The notes: generated by a model from the sequence alone, not told the origin. Counted from the first letter of the stretch, positions 1-7,572 are shown. The stretch: DNA of 38,599 bases from Sphingobacterium siyangense (GCF_007830445.1 NZ_VLKR01000047.1:1-38599); one strand, 5' to 3'. Numbers and translations: made by a program.

Positions 1-20
1 CCGAAGCTTTCTCAAGCAGA
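1..20 (+). rRNA. Probable 3' end of 23S rRNA (partial)
   Basis: The first bases (CCGAAGCTTTC) resemble the 3' end of Bacteroidota 23S rRNA, and they sit about 130 bases before a clear 5S gene, which is the normal rRNA operon order. The exact 3' end cannot be fixed by eye; the rest of the stretch to the 5S gene is read as internal transcribed spacer. Confidence 0.4.
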
Positions 21-145
21 CAGACACTGTTGTCTTCCTCTTTAATTTTTAAGAAACAAACAGGAAACGAACCTCTTTCAATACATATGTCATTTGGCAT
101 GAATCACATGATAAGAATATCATAGATCATCCAATAAAGATTTTT

Positions 146-252
146 AGGTGCCTATATCGGCGGTGTCTACCTCTTCCCATTCCGAACAGAGCAGTCAAGC
201 CCGCCAGAGCCGATGGTATTGCCGTAACAGGTGGGAGAGTAGGTCGGTGCCT
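146..252 (+). rRNA. rrf: 5S ribosomal RNA
   Basis: This is a full-length 5S rRNA of about 107 bases. The conserved core TCCCATTCCGAACAGA and the downstream GTGGGAGAGTAGGTCG are both visible. The 5' end AGGTGCC pairs with the 3' end GGTGCCT, giving a 7-bp helix I with two G-U pairs; this is how the ends were set. It is the last gene of an rRNA operon entering the window from the left. Short reading frames crossing it are not genes. Confidence 0.96.
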
Positions 253-263
253 TTTTTTACACG

Positions 264-300
264 GAAGCCCTTGCTGGAAACAGTCAAGGGCTTCTTTCGT
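264..300 (+). terminator. Rho-independent terminator of the rRNA operon
   Basis: GAAGCCCTTG pairs with CAAGGGCTTC, extended inward by CTG/CAG around a GAAA tetraloop with one bulged T, followed by a T-rich tract. It lies just after the 5S gene. Confidence 0.88.
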
Positions 301-515
301 TTAGATACTTTTCCATATGCGTTTAATATTATATGTCTTTCACATAGAGGACTATCGTAATATTGTACTTGAATTGATAGCCTTACAGTCCTTTTATTCC
401 AACCCAAATTGCGTAGCTCTGTGATGATATTCATACCGATAAACCAAGATTTCTAAGCCTTGTATGGGATTAAAATTAGAATTGCTTATAAGACGGAGGT
501 TCTGTAAGACTATAC
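301..515. other. Non-coding stretch between rRNA operon and GLPGLI array
   Basis: I see no convincing gene here. It is AT-rich and lies between the rRNA terminator and the first unit of the duplicated GLPGLI array. A 79-codon minus-strand frame covers part of it and extends over the 5S gene; it has no recognisable protein features. Confidence 0.6.
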
Positions 516-640
516 TACACCTTTGTGTAGAATTGGTTAATGATATTTTAATATTTAATTTTTATAAATACATTCGGCATTATATTAAATATAAGTTGTA
601 AAAAAGTATTTTAAAGATGATACTCCTCCGAGGTGTTGGG
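516..640 (+). repeat. Duplicated leader, copy A (degenerate)
   Basis: This stretch aligns with 1791-1905. Both copies begin with a short palindrome (TACAC-CTTT-GTGTA here), then after about 50 bases carry an AATTTTTATAAATA block, the shared string ATTATATTAAATATAA and the shared string AGTATTTTAAAGATGAT. The promoter-like octamer is TACATTCG in this copy (569-576) and TATATTTG in copy B, so copy A looks eroded. It marks the 5' border of a tandem duplication that includes the GLPGLI gene downstream. Confidence 0.7.
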
Positions 641-652
641 AAAACTTCTTAA
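597..652 (+). pseudogene. Relic of small secreted-peptide gene (copy A)
   Basis: The reading frame from 605 gives SILKMILLRGVG and then a stop at 650-652. It matches the start of the peptide gene at 1872 (SILKMMLLGGAIFG). The start codon is destroyed: the bases here read GTTGTAAAAAAGT where copy B has ATTATGAAAAGAAGT. The rest of the gene is gone. This is best read as a dead duplicate of the peptide gene that precedes the second GLPGLI gene. Confidence 0.55.
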
Positions 653-773
653 TACCACGCATTCATCATTTTCCGGTGCTAACTAACAAAAATTATAACC
701 TAAGAACTTAGTCGATTATTGTGACTACAAACATGACTGGCTATTACTTTTGGTCATATTCAAAATATAAAGA

Positions 774-1532
774 ATGAAACTAAATAATATTTTACTTCTT
801 TTCCTAGTTATCTTTATTATAGCGGATATCAAGGCCCAAGAGGTTGCGGGGTATGCCCACTATGCTGTAGTGAGGAGTACTGATAGTATTAATAATACAC
901 CTGCAGACCTGTCGATAATTAACTTATACCCTTTTGTTTCTAAAGTGGCTGCAATGATGCGTTTTAAGCTCGAATTTACGACAACTAATTCGATGTTTAA
1001 TCGAGTAAAAACCATGGAACTTGAAAAAGTTTCGGATGAAGATATTAAAACTACCGAAACATTAATCGGTTATAGAGATACGAGTTGGCATGATGCATCG
1101 TATTTTTATCGCTTTGACAGGGATATGAAAAATCCGCTGGATAAGAAAGGACTAATATTAAAGACAAGAAACAATTTTGACTGGAATATCAGTGCTGAAA
1201 CAAAGCAGATAGGTGAGTTTACCTGCTACAAAGCAAAAGGAGATAAAGTCATAAGCTATAGGGAAGGAGGCGAATACAAGATTAGAAAAACACCTGTCAT
1301 TGCTTGGTTCTGTCCCGAAATTCCTGTACCATTTGGCCCTGTCTTTGGACGGGATCTTCCGGGCTTGATCTTTGAGTTTCAATATGATGGGATTGTCTAC
1401 GGACTAACGGATATTAACTTAACGACAAAGGCAGAGATTGCTCCATTGCCAAATAAAGAAATACTGACAAAAGAAGAATGGCGGGAACGGTTATATAAGC
1501 TTGCCAAAGAATTAAATATTCCTTATCAATAG
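774..1532 (+). CDS. GLPGLI family protein (copy 1, intact)
   Basis: A 252-residue secreted protein of the GLPGLI family, a Bacteroidota-specific family of unknown function. It starts with a signal peptide (hydrophobic residues 4-18, probable cleavage after KAQ at 20-22), so it should act in the periplasm or at the cell surface. The family signature is seen as WFCPEIPVPFGPVFGRDLPG at about 178-197 followed by LIF; the first G of the motif is D here. It is about 250 residues long, normal for the family. Copy 2 at 2228 is a close paralogue with the same layout. The gene belongs to a tandem array ending in an outer-membrane barrel gene at 3100, the usual partner of this family. Its 3'-terminal 39 bases recur exactly at 3052-3090. 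Confidence 0.88.
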   Translation: MKLNNILLLFLVIFIIADIKAQEVAGYAHYAVVRSTDSINNTPADLSIINLYPFVSKVAAMMRFKLEFTTTNSMFNRVKTMELEKVSDEDIKTTETLIGYRDTSWHDASYFYRFDRDMKNPLDKKGLILKTRNNFDWNISAETKQIGEFTCYKAKGDKVISYREGGEYKIRKTPVIAWFCPEIPVPFGPVFGRDLPGLIFEFQYDGIVYGLTDINLTTKAEIAPLPNKEILTKEEWRERLYKLAKELNIPYQ

Positions 1533-1790
1533 ACCGATCTATTTATCACAGTTTCAATAGCTACCGGCTTCCAAAGAGAACAAAGAAAGTTGATTGAATG
1601 TGCCAGCAAGTGACAGCACATTTGGAAAATTCCGCTTGCTAGTTAAGTAGTCTAGATTGAAACAATAAAGTCTGGGCGGTAGCTACGCCACTGGTGACAA
1701 TCTTATATTGTTGTAATTGAGGTTTTGAGTGGATATTGTTCTTTTGAGTAATTATTAACCGTATAAGTGTTTTAGTTTAACTTGTAATAC
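1533..1790. other. Intergenic spacer inside the GLPGLI array
   Basis: I see no gene or strong hairpin in this stretch. It separates the first GLPGLI gene from the second duplicated leader. Confidence 0.55.
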
Positions 1791-1905
1791 TGCACATTTG
1801 TGTAAATTTTAAAATATCTATTCAAAACATAATTTTTATAAATATATTTGATATTATATTAAATATAAATTATGAAAAGAAGTATTTTAAAGATGATGCT
1901 ACTAG
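1791..1905 (+). repeat. Duplicated leader, copy B
   Basis: This is the better-preserved partner of 516-640. It starts with TGCAC-ATTT-GTGTA (1791-1804), a palindrome 52 bases upstream of the octamer TATATTTG (1843-1850), which fits the Bacteroidota -7 consensus TAnnTTTG. In copy A the corresponding distance is 53. No TTG at the usual -33 distance is present, so the promoter call is moderate. The peptide gene start codon lies 22 bases after the octamer. Confidence 0.65.
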
Positions 1906-2141
1906 GTGGTGCTATCTTTGGAGTTAACCAAGCCCATGCGTCAACCATTGCAGAGTAAGTTCTTGTTAAACAAGAAGAAGCTATGTTGGAAGGACCAGAG
2001 ATTACATGTTTAGTCGAGGTTACAATTCGTGGTGAACAAATGGTTGGATCATACCCTCCAAAAGTTTTAGACGACATTTTATTAATGGAAATGGAAAAAT
2101 GTCTCAATGGTACACATTCTTCACTTCCTGCGGCAACTTAG
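1872..2141 (+). pseudogene. Small secreted-peptide gene with in-frame stop
   Basis: ATG at 1872 opens a frame reading MKRSILKMMLLGGAIFGVNQ followed by AHASTIAE, a clear signal peptide with an AHA cleavage site. A TAA at 1956-1958 (codon 29) interrupts it. The same frame then continues without a further stop for 60 codons, with two cysteines (in ITCLVEV and MEKCLNG), to TAG at 2139-2141. Without the stop the product would be 89 residues. This looks like a recent nonsense mutation (for example CAA to TAA) in a small exported protein; recoding is less likely. I do not recognise the family. A degenerate copy sits upstream at 597, so the peptide gene was duplicated together with its GLPGLI neighbour. 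Confidence 0.65.
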
Positions 2142-2186
2142 GAAAGTTGATGATATCACATTATGTCAAATAATTACACTGTAACT

Positions 2187-2211
2187 ATGGTTGGGTAACT
2201 AACCCAGCCAT
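2187..2211 (+). other. Hairpin between peptide gene and GLPGLI copy 2
   Basis: ATGGTTGGGT pairs with ACCCAGCCAT around an AACTA loop, giving 10 bp with one G-U pair. It has no T-run after it, so it is more likely a processing or attenuation element than a full terminator. It would allow the peptide message to accumulate above the GLPGLI message. Confidence 0.5.
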
Positions 2212-2227
2212 CTTAGTAATTTTAAAA

Positions 2228-2990
2228 ATGAAATTAAGTCAAATTTTTCTATCAGTTTTTTTATTTTTTTTATCTGTGAGCCGGGCTAAATCTCAAGAAA
2301 TCAGCGGTTATGTTAGCTATTCTGTTTTCCAAAGTACTGATAGCGTAAATAATGCTCCGGAGGAACTTTGGATGTTGAGTGCTTATCCCTTCATACCGAA
2401 GATTGCTTCTATGATGACTTTTAAACTCGAGTTCACATCAAAGAAATCCTTATTTACGCTGGTGAAAAGTAAAGAGCTCGAAAAAATTTCTAATGATGAT
2501 CTGCGACATGCCATATCATTTGTTGAATATAAAGATTCTACCTGGCAGGACATAAATTATTGCTATAATTTTGACCGAGATCCTAGAACAATGGTTGATA
2601 AAAAGGGGCTTATCGTAAAAACGCGAAATAATTTTGACTGGAAAATTTCTACAGAAAAGAAGATGATAGGGGATTTTACTTGTTATAAGGCTACTGGGAA
2701 TAGGGAAATCAGTTTTAGAAAAGCTGGAAAGCAACAGATTAGAACAACTCCTGTCATAGCCTGGTTCTGTCCGGACATACCCGTTCCTTTTGGTCCCCTT
2801 TTTTCGAGAGATCTGCCAGGTTTAATTTTTGAATTACAATTGGGAGGAACGCTCTATGGGCTAAAGGAACTCAATTTAACTAATAAACCGGATATTTGCA
2901 CTGTTACCAAAAAAGGAAGTTATTACAAGAGATCAGTGGCGCGACAGGTTATATGAAAAGGCGAAAGAACTAAACATTTCATATCAATAA
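2228..2990 (+). pseudogene. GLPGLI family protein (copy 2), frameshifted near 3' end
   Basis: A paralogue of the gene at 774 with the same signal peptide layout (cleavage near KSQ, residues 21-23) and the signature CPDIPVPFGPLFSRDLPGLI. The open frame stops at 2956 with an unrelated tail after residue 225. Shifting by one base at the A6 run (2889-2894) restores EVITRDQWRDRLYEKAKELN and ISYQ, matching the end of copy 1 (KEILTKEEWRERLYKLAKEL and NIPYQ), with a stop at 2988-2990. With five A instead of six the product would be 253 residues, close to the 252 of copy 1. The shift may be a real mutation, slippage in the homopolymer, or a sequencing indel. Only the last ~28 residues are affected, so the truncated product may still fold. 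Confidence 0.82.
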
Positions 2991-3018
2991 TCTATGGTTT
3001 TTGGAAATGTAGTATACC

Positions 3019-3090
3019 TCATTAACAAAGGAACAATGGCGAGAACAGTCGTATAAGCTTGCCAAAGAATTAAATATTCCTTATCAATAG
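3019..3090 (+). pseudogene. 3' fragment of a third GLPGLI gene
   Basis: The frame reads SLTKEQWREQSYKLAKELNI and PYQ then TAG, the last 23 residues of a GLPGLI protein. Bases 3052-3090 are identical to 1494-1532 at the end of copy 1 (39 of 39). The rest of the gene is absent. This is probably the remainder of the GLPGLI gene that originally sat directly before the outer-membrane barrel gene, removed by recombination between repeated copies. The fragment ends 9 bases before the next start codon. Confidence 0.8.
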
Positions 3091-3099
3091 CGAGTACAT

Positions 3100-5763
3100 T
3101 TGAAGTATATACTATATCTTATTTTTTTATTTTCTTGGCCTTTTGGTTTATGGGCACAACAAGACTTCCTGTTGAATGGTTTAGTCCTGGATGAAAGCAA
3201 TACAGCCCTTGAAAATGCCAGTATTGTGATCAAGCAAATTCCTTCCTCTGGCAGTGCTCCTATATTTCAAAAAAGCGATCAGAAGGGACGCTTTCAGCTC
3301 AAATTCTCCAAGGAAGTAAAAATTGAACTTACAATTTCAAGATTAGGTTATCAGAAAGTCGTCGATACCATTGACATCCGTGTAGCTCAACAGAAAATCA
3401 CGTTCAAATTATTAAAATCTGTCAGAAGACTGGAAGAGGTAAAGATTGATTACAAATACCGTGCGGTGGAGATTGCCAAAGATACCATCCGTTTTTCGGC
3501 GGATTATTTCAGAGATAGTACCGACCGAAAATTACAGGACCTTATCGAAAAAATGCCAGGTTTTTCCATCGAAGATGGGAAAGTACGTTTTCAGGGAAAA
3601 CTGGTTAATGTAACTCTGGTTGAAAATGAACGCTTTTTTGGCGGAGGCAGTAAATTAGCCGTTGAAAATATTCCTGCAAATGCCGTGGATAAGGTCGAAA
3701 TGATCAGTAGATTTTCCCAAAACGATCTGCTGAAAAATGTGCAGGTAAACGATCAGCTTGCCATGAACATTAAATTGAAAGAGAACAAGAAGAACTTCAT
3801 CTTTGGTGATCTTGAATCTGCCCTGGGGAACGAAAAGTCATACAAAGAACATGCGGCTTTATTTTATTATTCACCTCAGCGGACGATGTCCTTTATCGGG
3901 GATATCAACAATACCGGCGCTTCACCGGTTTCAAAGGAAGATATCGATCGTGTTCAGGGGGCCGAACTTCAGTATTTTTCCAATTCGATTCCAAAAGATG
4001 CTTTGTCAGGATACAATCGCGATAATAGAAACGTGATTAAGAATATCAATAAATTTGCAGCATTTAACGGTTTTAAAAGAGGCATGGACAAGAAGCTGAG
4101 CCTGACCTTGTATGGTGTGTATAATGAAAATCGACTGGGGACAGAAATAGCAGGCTCCAATAGCTATACTCTTCCCGATCTTCGGTATACGGAGCAAACC
4201 TACATGCGTTCTTCTCAAGTCAACAGACAGGCTTCTTTAAATTTATCGACAGGTTTTAAAGCCAATCCGTATTTTAGTATAGATTATAATGTGGGCGCAT
4301 TCTGGACGATGCCCAAACAGTCGATACATACAAATAGCGCCATCGACAAATTTTCGGTTGATAATAACAGCCTGCAAACGCAAAGCGGTAATTCTCTTGT
4401 ACTAAAACAATATTTGGAAGGTAATTGGAAGCATTCTTTGCGAAGTTACAGCTCCTTTGCTTTCCAGCATCAGTACACGTATGAGAAAGATAATTTCTCA
4501 CTTTCCTCGGACAGTCTCTTTCTGCCTGATTTTATTCGGCTGGATTCCTCCAAGAATTATCGCATTGTGCGACCTATCGAGCGAAAAAAGCAACTTTTTA
4601 ATGCCTCCTATAAGTATTATTGGGTTATCAATCAGCAGCAGCAGCTTCATGTTGAAGTGAATTCTCAGAATGAAATATTACGTCAGCAAGGCCAATCAAC
4701 AGGAGCCCGGGATACAAGCCATCAGTACCTATTTGATCATGAACAGGATTACCAAAATAGCAGCAATTATCTGGGCGGAAGCTATCGGCTGGATTTCGAA
4801 AAATTGAAGATACTCATTTCCTTGAAAGAGTATTACCTCTACTTGACTAACCAGACTCCGGTCTACACTGGACATTATGGGAAATGGTTTTTACAACCGG
4901 AGCTGGATATAAAATATGGCAAAAATGCATTGGATGGTTTCCGCCTTAACTACCGAAGAGGCTATAATTTTGCGACAGCATCGGATCTAAATCCTTCCTA
5001 TTGGATTACAGGCTATAATAGTTTGTTCCGCGGAAATATTTTTTTGGAAGGACAGACATTCCATAAATTCAATTTTACGTATAACAATTTTAGACTTACG
5101 GACTTTAGGGTAATCTATTTTAACAGTACATTGACATTGAAGGATCAAATAAAGGGAAATAGCCTTGTCACTTCTTCCTATCAGCAGTTAAAAAGCGTGA
5201 TGCTGTTTGATCGGCCTGATCTCAATTTTACCAATATCGGGGGATATAGTATTCGTTACGGACGATTTGAACCTGGTGTTTATCTCTCCTATATTCACAT
5301 GAAATTGGCACAAGCTATAGACCAAGAGGAGATTAACCTACGACAAAATACGGTTTCATCTGATCTGTCCTTGCGCTGGTTTAAACCAAAATTCCTAGAC
5401 ATAAAAGTAGCCTGGACCAACACGAATAGCTGGCAAAAAAGTACCGGGAATGAAGAGAAGGTCGCCTTTAATAAATGGAGTGTCACCGGAAAATATACGA
5501 TGAAGAATCTGGTCCTTAAAACAGATTGGAGCATGTTAAAGACTGGGTTAGCGAATGGCAATCCTGCTCCTGTAAATGTAAACGGTAATTTTGAACTGCG
5601 CTACCAAAAAGCAAAATCTCCATTTAGTTTATATGTTCAGGGCCTAAACGTGTTAAAAAACAATAGCTACAGAACCGCTGTTCTTACTGAGTATATCAGT
5701 TCCGAAAAAGTTATCTATACCATGCCGCGCATATTCCTAATGGGATTGTCCTATAGCTTATAG
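3100..5763 (+). CDS. Outer-membrane beta-barrel protein with carboxypeptidase-like N-terminal domain
   Basis: An 887-residue outer-membrane protein of the TonB-receptor-like type that usually accompanies GLPGLI genes. The signal peptide is MKYILYLIFLFSWPFGLWAQ. A carboxypeptidase-regulatory-like beta-sandwich follows (about 24-105), then a plug-like segment (about 125-215, with DTIRFSADYF, DRKLQDLIEKMPGF and GGGSKLAVENIPANAVDKVE), then a long barrel rich in alternating aromatic residues ending in GLSYSL. The start codon is TTG; no ATG nearby would keep the signal peptide. The start lies 9 bases after the GLPGLI fragment at 3019-3090, so it was probably co-transcribed with GLPGLI genes. It shares its layout with the barrel protein at 15204-17864. 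What it transports is unknown; no partner lipoprotein of the SusD type is next to it, so it is not a standard SusC pair. Confidence 0.87.
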   Translation: MKYILYLIFLFSWPFGLWAQQDFLLNGLVLDESNTALENASIVIKQIPSSGSAPIFQKSDQKGRFQLKFSKEVKIELTISRLGYQKVVDTIDIRVAQQKITFKLLKSVRRLEEVKIDYKYRAVEIAKDTIRFSADYFRDSTDRKLQDLIEKMPGFSIEDGKVRFQGKLVNVTLVENERFFGGGSKLAVENIPANAVDKVEMISRFSQNDLLKNVQVNDQLAMNIKLKENKKNFIFGDLESALGNEKSYKEHAALFYYSPQRTMSFIGDINNTGASPVSKEDIDRVQGAELQYFSNSIPKDALSGYNRDNRNVIKNINKFAAFNGFKRGMDKKLSLTLYGVYNENRLGTEIAGSNSYTLPDLRYTEQTYMRSSQVNRQASLNLSTGFKANPYFSIDYNVGAFWTMPKQSIHTNSAIDKFSVDNNSLQTQSGNSLVLKQYLEGNWKHSLRSYSSFAFQHQYTYEKDNFSLSSDSLFLPDFIRLDSSKNYRIVRPIERKKQLFNASYKYYWVINQQQQLHVEVNSQNEILRQQGQSTGARDTSHQYLFDHEQDYQNSSNYLGGSYRLDFEKLKILISLKEYYLYLTNQTPVYTGHYGKWFLQPELDIKYGKNALDGFRLNYRRGYNFATASDLNPSYWITGYNSLFRGNIFLEGQTFHKFNFTYNNFRLTDFRVIYFNSTLTLKDQIKGNSLVTSSYQQLKSVMLFDRPDLNFTNIGGYSIRYGRFEPGVYLSYIHMKLAQAIDQEEINLRQNTVSSDLSLRWFKPKFLDIKVAWTNTNSWQKSTGNEEKVAFNKWSVTGKYTMKNLVLKTDWSMLKTGLANGNPAPVNVNGNFELRYQKAKSPFSLYVQGLNVLKNNSYRTAVLTEYISSEKVIYTMPRIFLMGLSYSL

Positions 5764-5920
5764 TCTCATTCTTACAAAGGTTGTTGGATATCTAACTCAT
5801 GATGAAGGAACTAATAAGAAAGTACAAATATGAAATGCCGCTAGGGGTATGTAATTTACTCCAAGTGTGCGACAATTATTTGCCAGGATCGATTGAAAAA
5901 CAACGAAGATAAAAAATTAA

Positions 5921-5953
5921 GCAATCGTTTGTGTAGATTAAGCAAACGATTGC
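5921..5953. promoter_or_regulatory. Two LacI-type operator-like sites
   Basis: GCAATCGTTTGT (5921-5932) and GCAAACGATTGC (5942-5953) are each near-palindromes centred on CG, as in operators of LacI-family regulators. Their centres are 21 bp apart, two helical turns, so a dimer pair would bind the same face. The two sites also form a perfect 13-bp inverted repeat of each other (5919-5931 with 5943-5955), so a hairpin reading is the alternative. No regulator gene is next to them. Confidence 0.55.
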
Positions 5954-6098
5954 TTTCAAGTTTCATTTTTTATTTAGAAAAAAGTGTTATATTATTGTTA
6001 TAGAGATTAAGTTCTTATATAAGAACCAAATATAAATCCAATCCAAAAGGATTTTTCTATTGACTGTTTAGTTTGTTTTAAAATAGGTGATTTTTTAG

Positions 6099-6116
6099 AG
6101 GGACCAATTGGTCCCT
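6099..6116. promoter_or_regulatory. 18-bp perfect palindrome upstream of GH109 gene
   Basis: AGGGACCAATTGGTCCCT is a perfect palindrome that ends 24 bases before the start codon, and pairing extends outward with TTTA/TAAA across one G-T. It may be an operator or a 5' untranslated hairpin controlling translation of the glycosidase gene. Confidence 0.5.
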
Positions 6117-6140
6117 TTAAATTTATATGAACTTTAAATT

Positions 6141-7547
6141 ATGGATTCTAGAAGAGATTTTCTAAAAAAGGCCGGAATATTGTCATCACTGGCTGTTTCA
6201 CTCCCTACTTTGGTCAATGCCAATACGGCAGCAGGGTCGTTTAATATGTGTGGCTATGCAGCTCCAAAAATTGATAAAGTCAGAGTAGCAGTGATTGGAC
6301 TGGGCATGCGCGGTCCTGGTGCTGTTGAACGGTTGTCCTTTATTGAGGGATGCGAAATTGTCGCACTTTGCGACAAACATCCGGATCGGGTTGAACGCGC
6401 AACAAAAATCGTTACATCGAAGGGTCTAACAGCTCCGAAAGCGTATTCAGGTGAAGATGGCTGGAAATCCTTGTTGAAAGAAGAGAAACTCGATCTGGTC
6501 TATATTTGTACGCCTTGGGATTATCATACTCCGATGAGTATTGCCGCGATGAAAGCGGGTAATCACGTGGCTTGTGAAGTGCCGATTGCTTTGACGATCA
6601 AAGATTGTTGGGAGGTCGTGAAAACATCTGAAGCGACTAGAAAGCATTGTATGATGCTGGAAAATTGCTGTTATGATTTCTTCGAAATGCTGACATTGAA
6701 TATGGTGCGCCAAGGCTTGTTTGGCGAACTCGTCCATGCCGAGGGTGCTTATATTCACGATTTGCTGGATCTCAATTTTGCAAAGAATGGCTATGATAAC
6801 ATGTGGCGCCTGAGAGAAAATATAAAATTAAATGGAAATCTATATCCTACTCATGGACTTGGGCCTGTGGCACAATGCTTAAATATCAATAGGGGGGATA
6901 AGATGGATCATCTTGTGGCAATGTCTTCCACTGATTTTATGATGGGAGAAAAAGCAAAAGAGCTAGCGGCCAAGGATTCTTTTTTCCAGGAATTTGTCGG
7001 AAAGAAATACCGAGGTAATATGAATACAACGCTTATCCGCACCGCAAAAGGAAAAACGATTATGCTGCAGCATGATGTTACTTCTCCTAGACCTTACTCT
7101 AGATTGCATACACTAAGTGGAACCAAAGGGTTTGCACAAAAGTATCCTACGGAGAATATTGCTTTTGGCCATGAATTCATTACAGAACAGAAATTAAAAG
7201 AACTGTACGATAAATACACACCAGAATTGGTAAAATATATTGGTGAGCAGGCAAAACAGGTTGGTGGACACGGTGGGATGGATTTTATGATGGACTGGCG
7301 TCTGATTGACTGTTTGCGCAACGGATTACCTTTGGACCAGGATGTCTATGATGCTGCTTCATGGAGCTGTATCGTGCCATTGAGTTTCGAATCTGTAGAA
7401 AAGAACTGTAAAACAGTTGATGTACCGGATTTCACAAAGGGTGCATGGAAAAATAATACGCCGGTAGAAATCACGTTAAAAGGCGGTGGAAATACGCCTA
7501 TTCGTGCTAGATCAGCGAAAAAAGAAAATATACAATTGGGCGTATAG
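6141..7547 (+). CDS. GH109 NAD-dependent alpha-N-acetylgalactosaminidase
   Basis: A 468-residue Gfo/Idh/MocA-fold enzyme of glycoside hydrolase family 109. Members remove terminal alpha-GalNAc (for example from blood-group A antigens) with a bound NAD and a redox-elimination mechanism. A twin-arginine signal SRRDFLKKAG begins at residue 3, so it is exported folded by the Tat system, consistent with a cofactor-containing enzyme. NAD-site residues seen: VIGLGMRG (51-58), D78, WDYHT (126-130), EV (146-147) and N175. Substrate-site residues expected for the family: Y204, R223 and YPTH (235-238), followed by GLGPVAQCLNINRGD. The spacing matches my memory of characterised GH109 enzymes with a constant offset. 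It is preceded by operator-like repeats and followed by its own terminator. A plain sugar dehydrogenase is the alternative but fits less well. Confidence 0.9.
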   Translation: MDSRRDFLKKAGILSSLAVSLPTLVNANTAAGSFNMCGYAAPKIDKVRVAVIGLGMRGPGAVERLSFIEGCEIVALCDKHPDRVERATKIVTSKGLTAPKAYSGEDGWKSLLKEEKLDLVYICTPWDYHTPMSIAAMKAGNHVACEVPIALTIKDCWEVVKTSEATRKHCMMLENCCYDFFEMLTLNMVRQGLFGELVHAEGAYIHDLLDLNFAKNGYDNMWRLRENIKLNGNLYPTHGLGPVAQCLNINRGDKMDHLVAMSSTDFMMGEKAKELAAKDSFFQEFVGKKYRGNMNTTLIRTAKGKTIMLQHDVTSPRPYSRLHTLSGTKGFAQKYPTENIAFGHEFITEQKLKELYDKYTPELVKYIGEQAKQVGGHGGMDFMMDWRLIDCLRNGLPLDQDVYDAASWSCIVPLSFESVEKNCKTVDVPDFTKGAWKNNTPVEITLKGGGNTPIRARSAKKENIQLGV

Positions 7548-7572
7548 CCCACTTATATAAAATGACTTATTG

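Larger units (their letters stand above)
5764..6140. other. Intergenic regulatory region before GH109 gene
   Basis: No gene is seen in these 377 bases. The stretch holds two LacI-type operator-like sites (5921-5953) and an 18-bp palindrome (6099-6116), which are listed separately. I found no obvious terminator for the barrel gene unless the inverted repeat 5919-5955 serves as one. Confidence 0.6.

Noticed and set aside
148..360. Open frame on the plus strand at the left edge
   Set aside because: It lies across the 5S rRNA gene and its terminator.
1859..2107. 82-codon minus-strand frame
   Set aside because: It is the shadow of the peptide pseudogene on the other strand, whose signal peptide, duplication and position make it the better reading.
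3100..5763. SusC-type polysaccharide transporter
   Set aside because: No SusD-type lipoprotein follows and the neighbour is a GLPGLI gene, so the barrel belongs to the GLPGLI-linked type.
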